From the NCBI RefSeq assembly GCF_000208745.1, contig NC_030855.1, positions 365,823 to 429,822 of the forward strand: a stretch of DNA of 64,000 bases. The letters are read 5' to 3'. The stretch's first letter is position 1. Every line of letters begins with the position of its first letter. A program made the translations under genes and the position numbers. The DNA is from Theobroma cacao. Its lineage: Eukaryota; Streptophyta; Magnoliopsida; Malvales; Malvaceae. Below the pieces are notes generated by a model that was not told the DNA's origin, did not search any database, and saw only the letters and a list, made by a program, of their open reading frames with translations. Of this stretch, positions 37,563 to 48,555 are shown in pieces.

Positions 37563-40481
37563 ATGGCAACTTCGTCGACCAAGTATGAGATTGAAAAGTT
37601 TAATGGAAGAAACGATTTCAGCCTGTGGCGTGTTAAGATGCGCGCATTGCTAGTGCAACAAGGACTATTGAAGGCACTGAAGGGAAAAGAGTATCTTCCT
37701 TCGAATTTATCTGATGGTGAGAAAGATGACCTTATGGAGAAAGCACATAGTGCTATTCTCTTAGCTTTGTCTGATGAAGTGCTAAGAGAAGTCACGGATG
37801 AAAAATCTGCTGCTGCAGTGTGGCTTAAACTCGAAAGTATTTATATGACCAAATCTCTGACGAATCGGCTTTATATGAAGTAACGATTGTATACTCTTAA
37901 GATGAGTGAAGGTACGTCCGTTAATACCCACATTGATGAATTTAATAAAGTTATTCTTAATTTAAAGAATATCGATGTTAAAATTGAGGATGAAGACTTA
38001 GCCCTAATTCTTTTATGTTCTTTGCCTCCATCGTATGAAAATTTCGTGGATACTATATTATATGGCCGAGACACTCTCACTTTCGAGGATGTAAGAGCAT
38101 CTTTAAATTCCAAGAAATTGAAGAAGAAAGTTGGTGGTATCCAGAATGAAAATCAAGCAGAAGGTTTGGTTGTGAATAGAGGAAAAGATAGAGAGAAGGG
38201 TATAGACAGAAAAGGTAAATCTAGAGTAAAAGGGAAAACTTGCTGGAATTGTGGTCAGAAAGGGTATTTTCGTCAAGACTGTACCAAATTCAAGGATGAT
38301 GAAAAGTTCAATAAGTCTGAGAATACTGCAAACATGGTTGGAGATGACTTTAATACTTTTGAGGAAACTGATAATGTTCTTGCAATTACTAATTGTAACC
38401 TGATGGATACATGGATCTTGAATTCGACTTGTTGCTTTCATATATGTCCTAGGTGTGATTGGTTTACAACTTATCAATCTGTTAATATGGGCACTGTACA
38501 ATTAGGAGATGATTTCTCTCTCTCAGTTGTTGGGATTGGCACAATTCGAATCAGAATGTTTGATGGTATGGTAAGAACACTTGAGGTAAAACATGTCCCT
38601 GACATGAAAAAGAATTCAATATCCTTAAGTTTGTTAGATAAGAAGGGCTACAAATATAGTGGCCAAGATGGTGTCTTGAATGTATCTAAAGGAGCCTTAA
38701 CTATCATGAAGGGCAAGTTATCCAGTGACCTTTATTGTCTAGTGGGAAACACGATCATTGAAACTGTTTCTGTGGTCTCATCTAATGATCCTGAAGATGA
38801 TGTAACACGTTTATGGAATATGAGATTTGGTCATATGAGCGAGAGAGGGATTAGAAAACTAAGTAAGCATAGTTTGCTGTGTGGTCAAAAGAGTGGAAAG
38901 CTAGATTTCTGTGAGCAACATAGAGTGAAATTTAGCACTAAAACTCATCAAACCAGGAGTACAGTAAACTACATCTATTTAGATTTGTGGGATCCTTCTC
39001 CGGTGGCATCAAAAGGTGGATCATTATACATGTGGATCTTTATTGATGATTTTTCAAGAAAGGTGTGGACGTATCTTCTAAAGGCTATGAGTGAAGTGTT
39101 AACCACCTTTTTGCATTGGAAGGTATTGATCAAGAAGTAGACTAAGAAAAGGATTGAGAGCTTTCGAACAAACAAAGGTTTGGAATTTTGCAAAGGTGAG
39201 TTTGGTTTATTCTACAATAATGAAAAATTCATTAAACATTGCACTGTCGTCAAAACACCACATCAAAACGGTATTGTAGAATAGATGAAGAAAACACTTC
39301 TGGAGAGAGCAAAATACGTGTTCTCTAATGTTGGCCTAACCAAAATATTCTGGACAAAAGCTATCAACAAGGCTTGCTACTTGGTAAATCGGTCTCCATC
39401 AACTGCAATTGAATATAAGACTCCCAAGGAAGGTTGGTCTGGTAAGCCCGCTGATTACTCTATATTGAGAGTGTTTGGTTATCTTGTTCATGTTCATGTG
39501 AGTGATGGTAAACTTGAGTTGAGGGCGACGAAGTGTATATTCGTAGGCTATGCATATGGGGTCAAGGGTTATCGGTTGTGGTTTACTGATTGTAAGTTCC
39601 CCAAGTTTATGGTGAGTCGGGATGTTACATTTGACAAGTCTGCATTACTTTGTGGGATAAAGTCTAGAATTGCAAACACATCAGACCAAGAAGTTGGCAA
39701 GCAGGTGGAGTTTGAAATCAATGCTCTTGTGACAATGCGGGATGATAGTGAAATCCAGAATGAATTACAAGAGGTACAAGAATTGGTATCTCAACAAAGC
39801 ATTACTTGTATTGATGGTGATTCTGATTCTTATGTTTTATTTGTGGAAGTAGAGATTGATGAGCCTTACTTTTATCATGAGAAAATTATATATGTCGAGT
39901 CTTCTAAGAAGATTGAGTCTCTACACTGGGATCAAACATGGGAGCTTGTGAAAACACCTAAAGTTACTATTGAAGTTGGCTTAGTATATGAAGGAGGTGC
40001 AAACACTAGTTGTAATGTGGTTGGCTTCTCCGATTCAGATTTTGCTGGTGATCTAGATAGTAGAAGATCTCAAACGGGGTATGTGTTCACTCTCTCAGGA
40101 TCTGCAATCAGTTGGAAAGCAGTTCTTCAATCAACCGTTGCTTTGTCTACAACTGAAGCTGAATATATGGCTGTGACCGAGGCAGTGAAGGAGGCTTTGT
40201 GGCTTAAAGGCTTGGTTAGTGATCTTGGTTTTGAACAAGCACAAACAGTTGTGTTTTGTGATAGTCAAAGTGCTATACATTTGACTAAAAATTAGATGTT
40301 TCATGAGAGAATCAAACACATCCAAGTCAAGTGTAACTTCGTTCGAGAGATTATTTCTAAAGGTGACATTGTAGTAAAGAAAATAGCTACAGATGAAAAT
40401 CCGACAGATATGCTAATTAAGTCAGTTTCTGAGATAAAGTTCAAGCATTGCTTGGACTTGATCGGTGTTCATAGTGCTTGA
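37563..40481 (+). pseudogene. copia gag-pol remnant, interrupted, lacking reverse transcriptase
   Basis: One reading frame carries the whole remnant, interrupted by stops at 37881, 39138, 39282 and 40293. Gag opens with a typical KFNGRNDFSLW segment. The zinc knuckle CWNCGQKGYFRQDC has Tyr where His is expected. The protease motif is changed at the catalytic Asp (WILNSTC). The integrase zinc site is damaged (WNMRFGH, CEQH), though DDFSRKVW and NGIVE remain. After LHWDQTWELVKTP (about 39950) the frame jumps to GLVYEGGANTSC before RNase H (DSDFAGDLD, STTEAEYMA), so the central reverse transcriptase is gone without loss of frame. It cannot encode an active polyprotein. Confidence 0.93.
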
Positions 40482-40550
40482 GGCCCTTTGGGGCATTGGC
40501 GGTGTCAACAGAGATTGGTTTGTAAGGTGGAGCTTGGTGAATTCAAGCCT

Positions 40551-40562
40551 AAGGTGGAGATT
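40551..40562 (+). other. polypurine tract
   Basis: AAGGTGGAGATT directly before the 3' LTR, the usual form in plant copia elements. Confidence 0.85.
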
Positions 40563-41019
40563 TGTTAGGATAGTCTTGAATTGTGATTTAATTAGGATTG
40601 TTTAATTCTAATTAAATTAGTATACCTTATAAAATAGTCTTTAAATCTAGTTAGACTAGAATAACAATTCCTAATTCTATTAGGATAAGATTCCTAATTA
40701 TATTAAGATAAGGTTATTGTATTTGGCACTATAAAAGGACCCTATGGGTTAAAGAATAATCATCACCTAGATTTAGAGAGAGTGATTTAGGTGTACGTGG
40801 GATAAGGGTTATGAGTTTGAGACTGTTCTTGTAATCTGCTGATTTTTCTCTTAGTGGATTTTTCTCTATTACTGTGCCCGTGGACGTAGGTCATCAAAAG
40901 ACCGAACCACGTAAATTCTTGTGTTCTTGTGAGTGTGCTTGATTTCTTTCTTTCTTTATTTTATTGATTGGGTTAGATTTTGGGCAATTCTTTAGAGACA
41001 ATTCCGTAATTTCTCAACA
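40563..41019 (+). repeat. 3' LTR of the copia element
   Basis: 457 bases, TGTTAGGATAG...CTCAACA, same length as the 5' LTR with about 11 substitutions. Confidence 0.93.
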
Positions 41020-41118
41020 AGCTGAAATGTATTTGGAATGGGTTTTGTGTTATTGTATTTGAACAAAAGAACGTATTTATTTTCTTATTTTTGGCGTATT
41101 ATTTATAATATTTATAAC
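41020..41118 (+). repeat. target-site copy and displaced 3' end of secreted-protein gene 3
   Basis: Starts with the duplicated AGCTG (41020-41024). It then continues the gene 3 downstream sequence that the element split off (GAATGGGTTTTGTGTTATTG and following, matching 29600-29690) up to the poly(T) of the LINE. Confidence 0.75.
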
Positions 41119-42560
41119 CCTTTTTTTTTCCTCAGCCAAACCTGGTAAATTGATTAGAAATATAGGAATGAAAACAAGAAAGTTTCCCCTGAAGATAGGG
41201 AGGAACAAAAGAGCCAAAAAAACCTGTGGCAAAACTGGTGAAATGTCTGAGAACAGCAACTGATACAGAGCAACGGAAAAACAAAACAGCCATGCAAAAA
41301 GGACAAAACCACGAATCAAAACAGCAGGAACAAAGGCAAAAGAAAGAAACAAAGCTGAGCAAAAAAAAAATGGTCATCCACAGCAATATCAGGGGCCAGC
41401 TTGAGAAAATAATCAAAGCCGCAACACCATGAGAATGCCAAACCAAAGCTGAAGCGGAGAAGAAAGAAACTTCGAAGATCCCGAGCAAACACCAGCATGA
41501 TGGCCAATCCAGAAAAAATCATAAGCAAAAAGCGTCATTGAGTCACCACAAAGCAATGAACATGGATGATTTATCAACACCTACTTTGGCTAAATAATCA
41601 GCAAACGAATTTCCTTTTGCGCAAAATATAACTGCAAGATACATTACCCAATTGATGACATAACGTGTCAATCTCATTGAAAATTTGCCAATGATTCCAA
41701 GGTCAATAAGAGTCGCCAGTCACTCAAGAAATAGCAATTTTTGAGTCAAACTCGATTGATAACTGAGAATCATGACAAGGTGAGGAGGAAAACAAGTCTT
41801 GGAGCATGCAGAATTACCATGAGCTACGTAAAGTTCAGAATTCCTTAGAATGTCCCCACAGCCTGCTAGTCCAGGCTTACCTTTAGCAGAGCCATCCACA
41901 TTAAATTTAAGTTCCCCTGTTGCTGGTGGTTGCCATGAAATCTGAGGATGATGAATATGGGAAGACCTTGATAAGAAGAGATAAGGGGAGCCATCCACCC
42001 GCCATTTTCATCAATGCAATCATTATCGTCACAAGCCTGAATCCATAAAAAGGAACGGGATCTAATCAGGAAAAGGATCTCATGTTCATTCCATGTCTTG
42101 TTGGAGAAGACTGTCCCATTTCGGGCCAGCCAAAAAGACCAGAAAGTAGCAGCGCACACCATTATCCACCTTGAATGAAAATTGAGATTGAATTAGGAAT
42201 GGACCATAAAAAACTCACCATTGAAGGACGAGACCCAAACTTTCCAACTAGAGCTGCACGCGATCAGGATATGTGAGCAGTCTCGCTCCCAAAACCACAC
42301 CAAAAACAATGAAGTTGGCCATCACTCAAAGGCATACCACGGGAAGCAAGAAAATGCTTGGTAGGAATTGAATCAAGGTTGGCCAGCCATAAGAAGCATT
42401 GAATTTTCAGAGGAATTGCTAACTTCCATAAAGAGTGAAACCAAACTCTTTGATCATGAGAAATGGAGTCAATTCAAACTCTTTGCTCCAACGCATTCTG
42501 TTCACTCATTGCAGCACGTCCTTTCTCCTTACCAAAACAACCTTTTACAGTATGCAACAT
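41119..42560 (-). mobile_element. 5'-truncated, decayed LINE (L1 type), minus strand
   Basis: Read on the minus strand the tract ends in a run of A (41119-41127). Broken frames carry, in order, a zf-RVT region (KHFLASRGMPLSDGQLHCFWC, around 42300), the linker WLARNGTVFSNKTW (about 42110), and the RNase H start LKFNVDGSAKGKPG (about 41890) and end FADYLAKVGVD (about 41590). This is the usual end of a plant LINE ORF2. The reverse transcriptase and 5' part are absent, and stops and frameshifts are frequent. The left limit is the poly(T); the right limit, near 42560, is uncertain. Confidence 0.85.
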
Positions 42561-43433
42561 TTGTATGGATTTTAATATTTACCATGGATTCTGACCTTTC
42601 TTAAATCCTTTCACAGAAGAAGAAATCAAAAGCAACCCACAAAAACAACAAGGTACTATCAAATTTTATAGAATATAAATTTGATTTAAAATTTAGATTA
42701 TCATATCTTCCCACTTTAAGAAATTCAATCAAATTCGATCGTTGTGGTATCTAAACAAGTTCACTTTCGAGTTCCCAAGTGGTCTCTTCGATTGAATGAT
42801 ATTGCTAAAAATTTTTGCATGGGATATTCTTTTAGAATTTCACTTTCAAGTTCACTTTTGACACCTCATGAGCAGGTGTCTTTCTTTAAGTTGTTTACCA
42901 CAGTGTCTGAATAAGCACCCAAATCCTATTAAATACATTCAAAGCAGTTCAATTAGATTAAAACAAGAGAAAAAACATTCTCCCTTGTGCTGAGAAATGT
43001 AGCAAACCAGAGATGTTTTTGTTGTTTTGGACTTGATTTTAAAACTCAAATGCTAAAACTAAATTCTCGAAGATGTTTTCTAAATCCTTGTTTATAACAG
43101 TTTGTACTTAATTAGAGTTAACTCCTTAAGTTATGTTAATTACAGCTTTTGTTCTGCTGTAATTATGCCTGCAATGTTTTCTTCCAATCTTTCTTTCAGC
43201 CAATTGATGGGGGAAAACAGAGAAAGAAAAGCTATACTGACTAACTGATAAAATTTTGCAAGATGAATCAAGCTGGTCTGCAGAAGTGCAAATACATTGG
43301 TGCATGTGTGTAGCTAGAAGCCTAGAACAAAACTATGCAATTAAAGTTTTGTCCCAAATCAAAGACCAGAAAACATAAGGAAAAGAATTAGATGGGATAA
43401 TTGGTTAATACTATTCTGTCAAAACATTTGTAG
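42561..43433. other. intergenic between LINE remnant and PP2C pseudogene
   Basis: AT-rich, no supported gene. The first exon of the PP2C gene, which should encode the N terminus before THGYHLVKG, is expected here but I could not find it. Confidence 0.5.
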
Positions 43434-44983
43434 GAGGAACCTCATTCCTCCAGAGAAGGTGAAGAAGATGATGTGGAGGAGCTACAGATTCCACATGTCA
43501 CCCACGGTTACCATTTAGTGAAAGGAAAAATGGGTCATGGAATGAATCAAGGGCCATGACCTCCAACTTTATGCAATTTTTGATGGCCACTTAGGTCATG
43601 ATGTTGCAGAGTACTTGCGGACTCACCTCTTTGACAAGATATTGAGAGAGGTATGAACTTGGTACTTTCTGTTTCGATTGAACAGATTTTCCTGTCTAGG
43701 AAAATTTTCATGTTCTCTTCCAAATTCTAACAGCCTGACTACTGGAGAACCCCGAAACGAGCAATCAAAAGAGCTTACAAGCAACAAATGATGAGATTTT
43801 GGAGGATGTTGCTCGTTCTCGAGGTGGCTCAACTGCTGTTACAGCAATACTAATTGATAGACAAAAGCGAATTGTGGCTAATGTTGGTGATTCTCGAGCA
43901 ATCTTATGCCGAGGTGGTGCACTGAAACAATTAACAACAATCATGAGCCACAGAAGGAGAAAGAATTAGTTGAAAGCAGAGATGGATTCGTGTCCGAAAT
44001 GCCAGGTAATGTAGGTTTGATCTAATTTACTCTTCTTCTTGCTCCTTGCCCTCTCTTGTTGTAAGATAATACAGTACTAATCTACATATTGGAATAACAC
44101 TGGATATGATCTATATTGGAGTAGGGATTGTTCCTCGGGTGGATGGGCAGCTGGCGATGACAAGGGCCTTTGGAGATGGTAAACTGAAGGAACATATCAC
44201 TTCAGAACCAGATGTAAGGGTTGAAATGATTGATCCAAATGCAGATGAATTCTTCATTGTAGCAAGTGATGGCCTTTGGAAGGTAAAATTGTAGCCTTAC
44301 CTTGTGAGTAAATCTTTAAAACAAAACAATTCTGTCATGAAGATTTATCATCAAGTTTGGCTAATGCATGCAGGTAATGTCAAATGAAGAGGCTTTTGAT
44401 CACATTAGAGAGTTTGACGATGCCCAAGAAACGTCAGAGGAATTAATCAGAGAAGCTTTAGCTAGGGGATCCAACTCTGACTTGGAAGTTGAAAGCGATT
44501 CCCTTAACGCCATTCTCTGGACGAGACACCATAGCAAAGTCCCTTGGCGTATGAAACTAATCTCCAATGCCATTGAAACTCTTTCTAAATCATTCAGGAA
44601 AGTCACCTTTAATCATATCAGCCGGGAGATAAACTTAATAGCTGATGGTCTTGCTAAAGCCGGGGTTTTGAGAGCTGTTAACTTCAGTACCTTCCTTCAG
44701 CCGCCAGGAATGGATCCTTCCTCTGAAGCTTAGCAAGGGTTTGTTAGTTATTGAATTTATCAATTGGACTTTCCCTGTCATGTCGGACACTTCTAAAATG
44801 CACTAATGCTTCACTTTCCCTGTTCAGACTATTTCTGATGCTTGCCAACCCTCGTATGTGAGGATGCTTTTGTTCTTTTGAAAGCTGTTTAGCTTGTTAT
44901 CTCTTTAAGAGACCTCATCAATAAATTTGCCTTTCGAAAAAAAAAAAGATGATATCTATTGTATAGTTGTAGCTTTTCATTAA
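43434..44983 (+). pseudogene. protein phosphatase 2C, frameshifted and split by a LINE
   Basis: Exon remnants: 43434-43650, 43734-44005, 44125-44282, 44374-44472 and 44948-44983. Recognisable PP2C blocks include YAIFDGHLGHDV, RGGSTAVTAIL, VANVGDSRAIL, VDGQLAMTRAFGD and FFIVASDGLWKVMSNEEA. Disruptions: after GHGMN the block up to the DGH motif is shortened and out of frame; a frameshift lies after KRAIKRAYK in exon 2; a one-base frameshift follows KQLTT. In the last exon a LINE sits between LIREALARGS and the true end KDDIYCIVVAFH. No ATG exon is visible. The splice sites are still good, so decay is probably not ancient. The gene is unlikely to make a working phosphatase. Confidence 0.9.
44473..44949 (+). 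mobile_element. 5'-truncated LINE inserted in the last PP2C exon
   Basis: About 475 bases: the end of an RNase H domain (DLEVESDSLNAILW ... REINLIADGLAKAGV), stop at 44731, a 3' untranslated tail with AATAAA-like CATCAATAAATTTGCC, and a poly(A) ending about 44949. The PP2C coding sequence resumes right after it. I see no clear target-site duplication; the A-rich junction hides it if present. Confidence 0.88.
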
Positions 44984-45460
44984 TTACTTATGTTTCATAC
45001 GTTGGAGGTTTTGTGCGCGCGCACACACGATGTTTGGTTTATGCAAAGTAGTAGTGTTCACTATCTCTAACAGGAAGTGAAATGGTGAATCCTAAAATTG
45101 CATTTGAGATTTGGCTTTTGTACATTTCATTGCGTTATTAGGGTGAATGGATTGTCCTTAGTGAGCAGATCTATAAGGAATAGATCAGAAGAACTTTAGT
45201 CAAGTACATTTCCTATATATAAACAAGACATCTATGATCAAGTGTAATTGAGAAGGCAATAAAATTCTCCTGAACTGAAAGCTTCAACCATGTAGGGTAT
45301 ACTTGTTTCAGTTACAATGATTCTTTACAATGTACAATGAATAGAAAATGGTGATATACAACAATGGTGGGTGTGGCAGTAAAGCTGGACTCAGAAAGAC
45401 AGTTCAAAGAGAATAAATCAAACTAACACCATGAAACTAAAGCTATTAACAGTCTGGTCT
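44984..45460. other. intergenic
   Basis: 3' sides of the PP2C pseudogene and of the TPR gene (convergent). A short CGCG/CACA alternating tract lies at about 45014. No gene supported. Confidence 0.6.
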
Positions 45461-48400
45461 TCATGAACTGGTTATGTCCCGGAAAACTGGCAGCCGATTT
45501 CTCCTTGATGAAACAGTGTTTGCTGATGCATTGTCCTCACCTTTCATATCAAATGATTCAAGTTGTTGAGTGATATTCCCAATATGATCCTTACAATCAG
45601 GGCGTGGATAAATTATGTTGGAATTCAGGTTTTCATCATTGAACACCTCTTCCCTGTTGAAGCCATCATAGCTGTTGAGTAATTCTTCTTTCTCTTCTTC
45701 TTCAACCATGTCTGCCCAGCTTTTCTTATTTGGTGCATTTGCAGGCCTTTCCAGTCCAATTTCTGATTCATCTTTAGATGAAAACAATGGCTCTCCATTA
45801 AGACCATGCGCTGAATGAGGAGTCACACCAGTTATATTCTTCTCAAATGATAGCTTGCGAAATGGACAGCCAACAGATTCTTCTGCCCATCTTTCCATTC
45901 TTTGATCTCTATTATTTAGCCACAACAAAGAGTTTCTGGGCTGTGTGAATAGAACTCCAGATAAGCCCTCCTGAACTTCCTCTTCCACTGGGCCAGTTGC
46001 AGAGTTCTCAGACTTCCCATTATTTGAAGCTGGTGGTTTTTCGTTAAGATTCTGGATTGAATGTAATGGCTCACTTTCACTGGTTAGAGATTGCTCAAAG
46101 GAGAGTTTTCGAATTGAATTTCGAACTGTATCTTCTCCCCATCTTCCTCCTCTCTTCTGATCTGCATTATTGAAGCCCTGTGAACATCGTCTTGGTTGGG
46201 TAAATAAAGCTTCTGAGTTCTTTTTACTAGCTGCTGAGGAAGCATATATTTTCTTTTGTGCAGAACCTACTTCTTCTCCTGTTGAATACCCTTCACACGG
46301 GCTTTCCCAATATGAACCTATTCTCCACTTCTCAGTGAACATGCTTTGTGGAGAAGACTGCAAATAACCTTTCTGTCCAATTGGTGTGCATTTTGAACTT
46401 CTGTCATCATATCCAGGGAAGTTATCATTCTTCTCAAGTGGATTTCTGCGGTAAGATTCACCATTTTGCTCATCTATTAGCATCTTCCCCTCCCAATGTG
46501 CATATGGCAACCTTCTCCTGCCCATAAAACCTGAAATGTTGTCCTCATTTCTAGGAAGGAAAATGCCGGCTTCTTTCAAACCTCTATCCCTGCATGGTGT
46601 CGAGGGTCTTTGAATTTCCCTTCCCTTATCTGGTTCCTTTGCCACTGGCTCTAACATTGATTGTGATTCTACTTGGATCAGCATATCAAGAGCACGTTCA
46701 TAAGATTTAGAGTGGGATTCATCCATCTGTTCATTTCCTGATGAAGCTTTCACATCCTGAAGCAGTGATTTTGCTTCACTGATCCTGTTCATGTGCATCA
46801 AGCATATTGCCAGGTTGCATTGCTTGTTCATATCTGGCTCCAGAGACAATGCTTTTCTGTAATGAATTAAATTCAATGTAAAATATATATACGCTCATTT
46901 CTCTCAAAAAAATGTGGTGCATGTATATAATTTTAGGGAAAATAAAAAGAGCATACCTGTAATGTTGCTCAGCAATTCCATAATTATGTTGCTGGAGATA
47001 GGCCCAGGCCAAATTCCCTAGTATCCTGAACCATTATAGGAGGGGACCAAAGATAGATGAATATGCAGAAAAAATAAGTAGAAAGAATAAGAAAAATAAA
47101 GAGTATGAGTACAGCATCCACCTTGATTTCTCTTGTTCAATAGTAATCTGAATCTTCTTCCCTTGAGATCTCGCAATCTTTGTCCTCTTCCCGCCAAAAA
47201 CTGTCCCTTCCTCAATGTTCCTCAGTTTGTTCTGAAGCATTTCAATCTCTTCTTCAACCCTTCCGGACCTCTGCAAAAACAAACAATTGCATAAAACAAA
47301 TATGCCCTGAGTCTCCATACCATAAGAAGACTATAAACAGAAGGGCATATTATCATCGAGTACAACTGACGCCAGTAGTTTGAGATAACAAATTTGTGAC
47401 ATTTACATCAAAACAGAATGAATTGAAACAAAAGGACATGACCTTATGAGCTCCTAAGCTTCATCTCAACTCAATTTAATACTAATGAAACTAAGCTTGA
47501 TAGAAACAGATACACATTTGAAGATAAGATGATGCAAAATACAGATTGCCATTGTACCTTGTAGAGTTCAACAAGGACATTATCAAGAGACTCTTGAGAA
47601 TCATGAGGACAAAGATGACGGAAAGATTTGATCGCCTCAATAGCCTCATCAGATCTATTAAGTTGTTTCATCACAACAGCCATGTCTTTCAATGCACTGT
47701 CAACCCGATCTCCAGCATTAATAGCTGCCCAGAACAGGGAAATGGCTTTACTGGGATCCTTGTCTATCAACTGCGGGGTCCAGAATAAAATATTAGTATA
47801 CACAAACAAAACACTAAATGGAAACATAACAAATCCAAATGTGAGCTAAGCTCACCATTGAACTCTAAAGACTAAACTAGTAAAATTGTAACCCTTGATA
47901 GTAAAGATACCTTCAGCAACCATTCTATTATAAAGCATTCACCCAAAATCATTCTACTAAATGGGAAAGCATAATTAATGCTATAAAAGCTGAAGAAAAG
48001 ACAATCACATGAATCCCCAAAAGTTCTGTTTTGTTGCAAAATAATATAAGTTGACAAGCAATTCATATTCCTGGTAACCCAATATAAGGCCATTAGGGCA
48101 AAGAAACAACAAAAAACGAATCTTTGATACCAATTACCAAGAAATAATAAGAATGCATGTATCAAAAACCCCCAAAAGAAAAATCAAGAAATTAACCAAG
48201 GAAACAGTAAAAAAGGAGAATGTTTCTAAAGAAAGAAGACCAAAGGAATGGGGAAACCAAAAAGGAAGAAAACCCGGAAACAAACCATTAATAGTTAGTT
48301 TGGCACATAAAGCAGATGAGCTGACATTGAGAAATTAATGGTATAATTAACCTGGACGTGCTTTGCCCTGCCATAAGGAGAATCAGAAGCTGGAACTTTG

Positions 48401-48555
48401 TGAATGACATGAAAAGAATCGGCCTGATCGGCAGGCGAGATTCTTTTCCTCTCTGACATTGGCAAAACAGACGACTGTGTTTTCTTCCATGCAGGCGGCT
48501 GCGGGGTGAAGAAACCCCTCGATCTCGATGGAAGGTTCTTTTCGTTTGACCACAT
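45461..48555 (-). CDS. POLLENLESS3 / TDM1-like TPR protein
   Basis: Plant TPR family that includes MS5/TDM1, which controls exit from meiosis, and the sulphur-deficiency-induced proteins. Five minus-strand exons: 48352-48555, 47558-47770, 47122-47270, 46957-47025 and 45461-46856, phases consistent, 676 aa. The N terminus (MWSNEKNLPSRSRGFFTP) and the TPR region (about 65-250; DKDPSKAISLFWAAINAGDR, NLAWAYLQQHNYGIAEQHYR) are typical. The C-terminal 420 residues are much longer than I recall for TDM1 (about 434 aa in all). They contain a duplicated block beginning LFTQPR and ending KLSFE (about 429-466 and 514-550), the motif KSWADMVEEEE (about 589-599) and a conserved end RRNRLPVFRDIT. Directly upstream of HEN1, head to head, as MS5 and HEN1 neighbour each other in Arabidopsis. 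Confidence 0.88.

Larger units (their letters stand above)
37060..41019 (+). mobile_element. Ty1/copia LTR retrotransposon, internally deleted
   Basis: Two 457-base LTRs (37060-37516, 40563-41019) start TGTTAG; the right one ends AACA and the left one AATA. A 5-bp target duplication AGCTG flanks the element. The primer-binding site TGGTATCAGAGC (initiator Met tRNA) and a polypurine tract are in place. Gag, protease, integrase and RNase H parts appear in copia order, but the reverse transcriptase is missing. I count about 11 differences between the LTRs (roughly 2.4%), so insertion was recent on the scale of one to two million years at usual plant rates. It sits just 3' of secreted-protein gene 3, same orientation. 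Confidence 0.95.

Noticed and set aside
43434..44983. A functional PP2C gene with an alternative C terminus
   Set aside because: At least three frame lesions occur in exons 1 and 2 and the first exon is missing.
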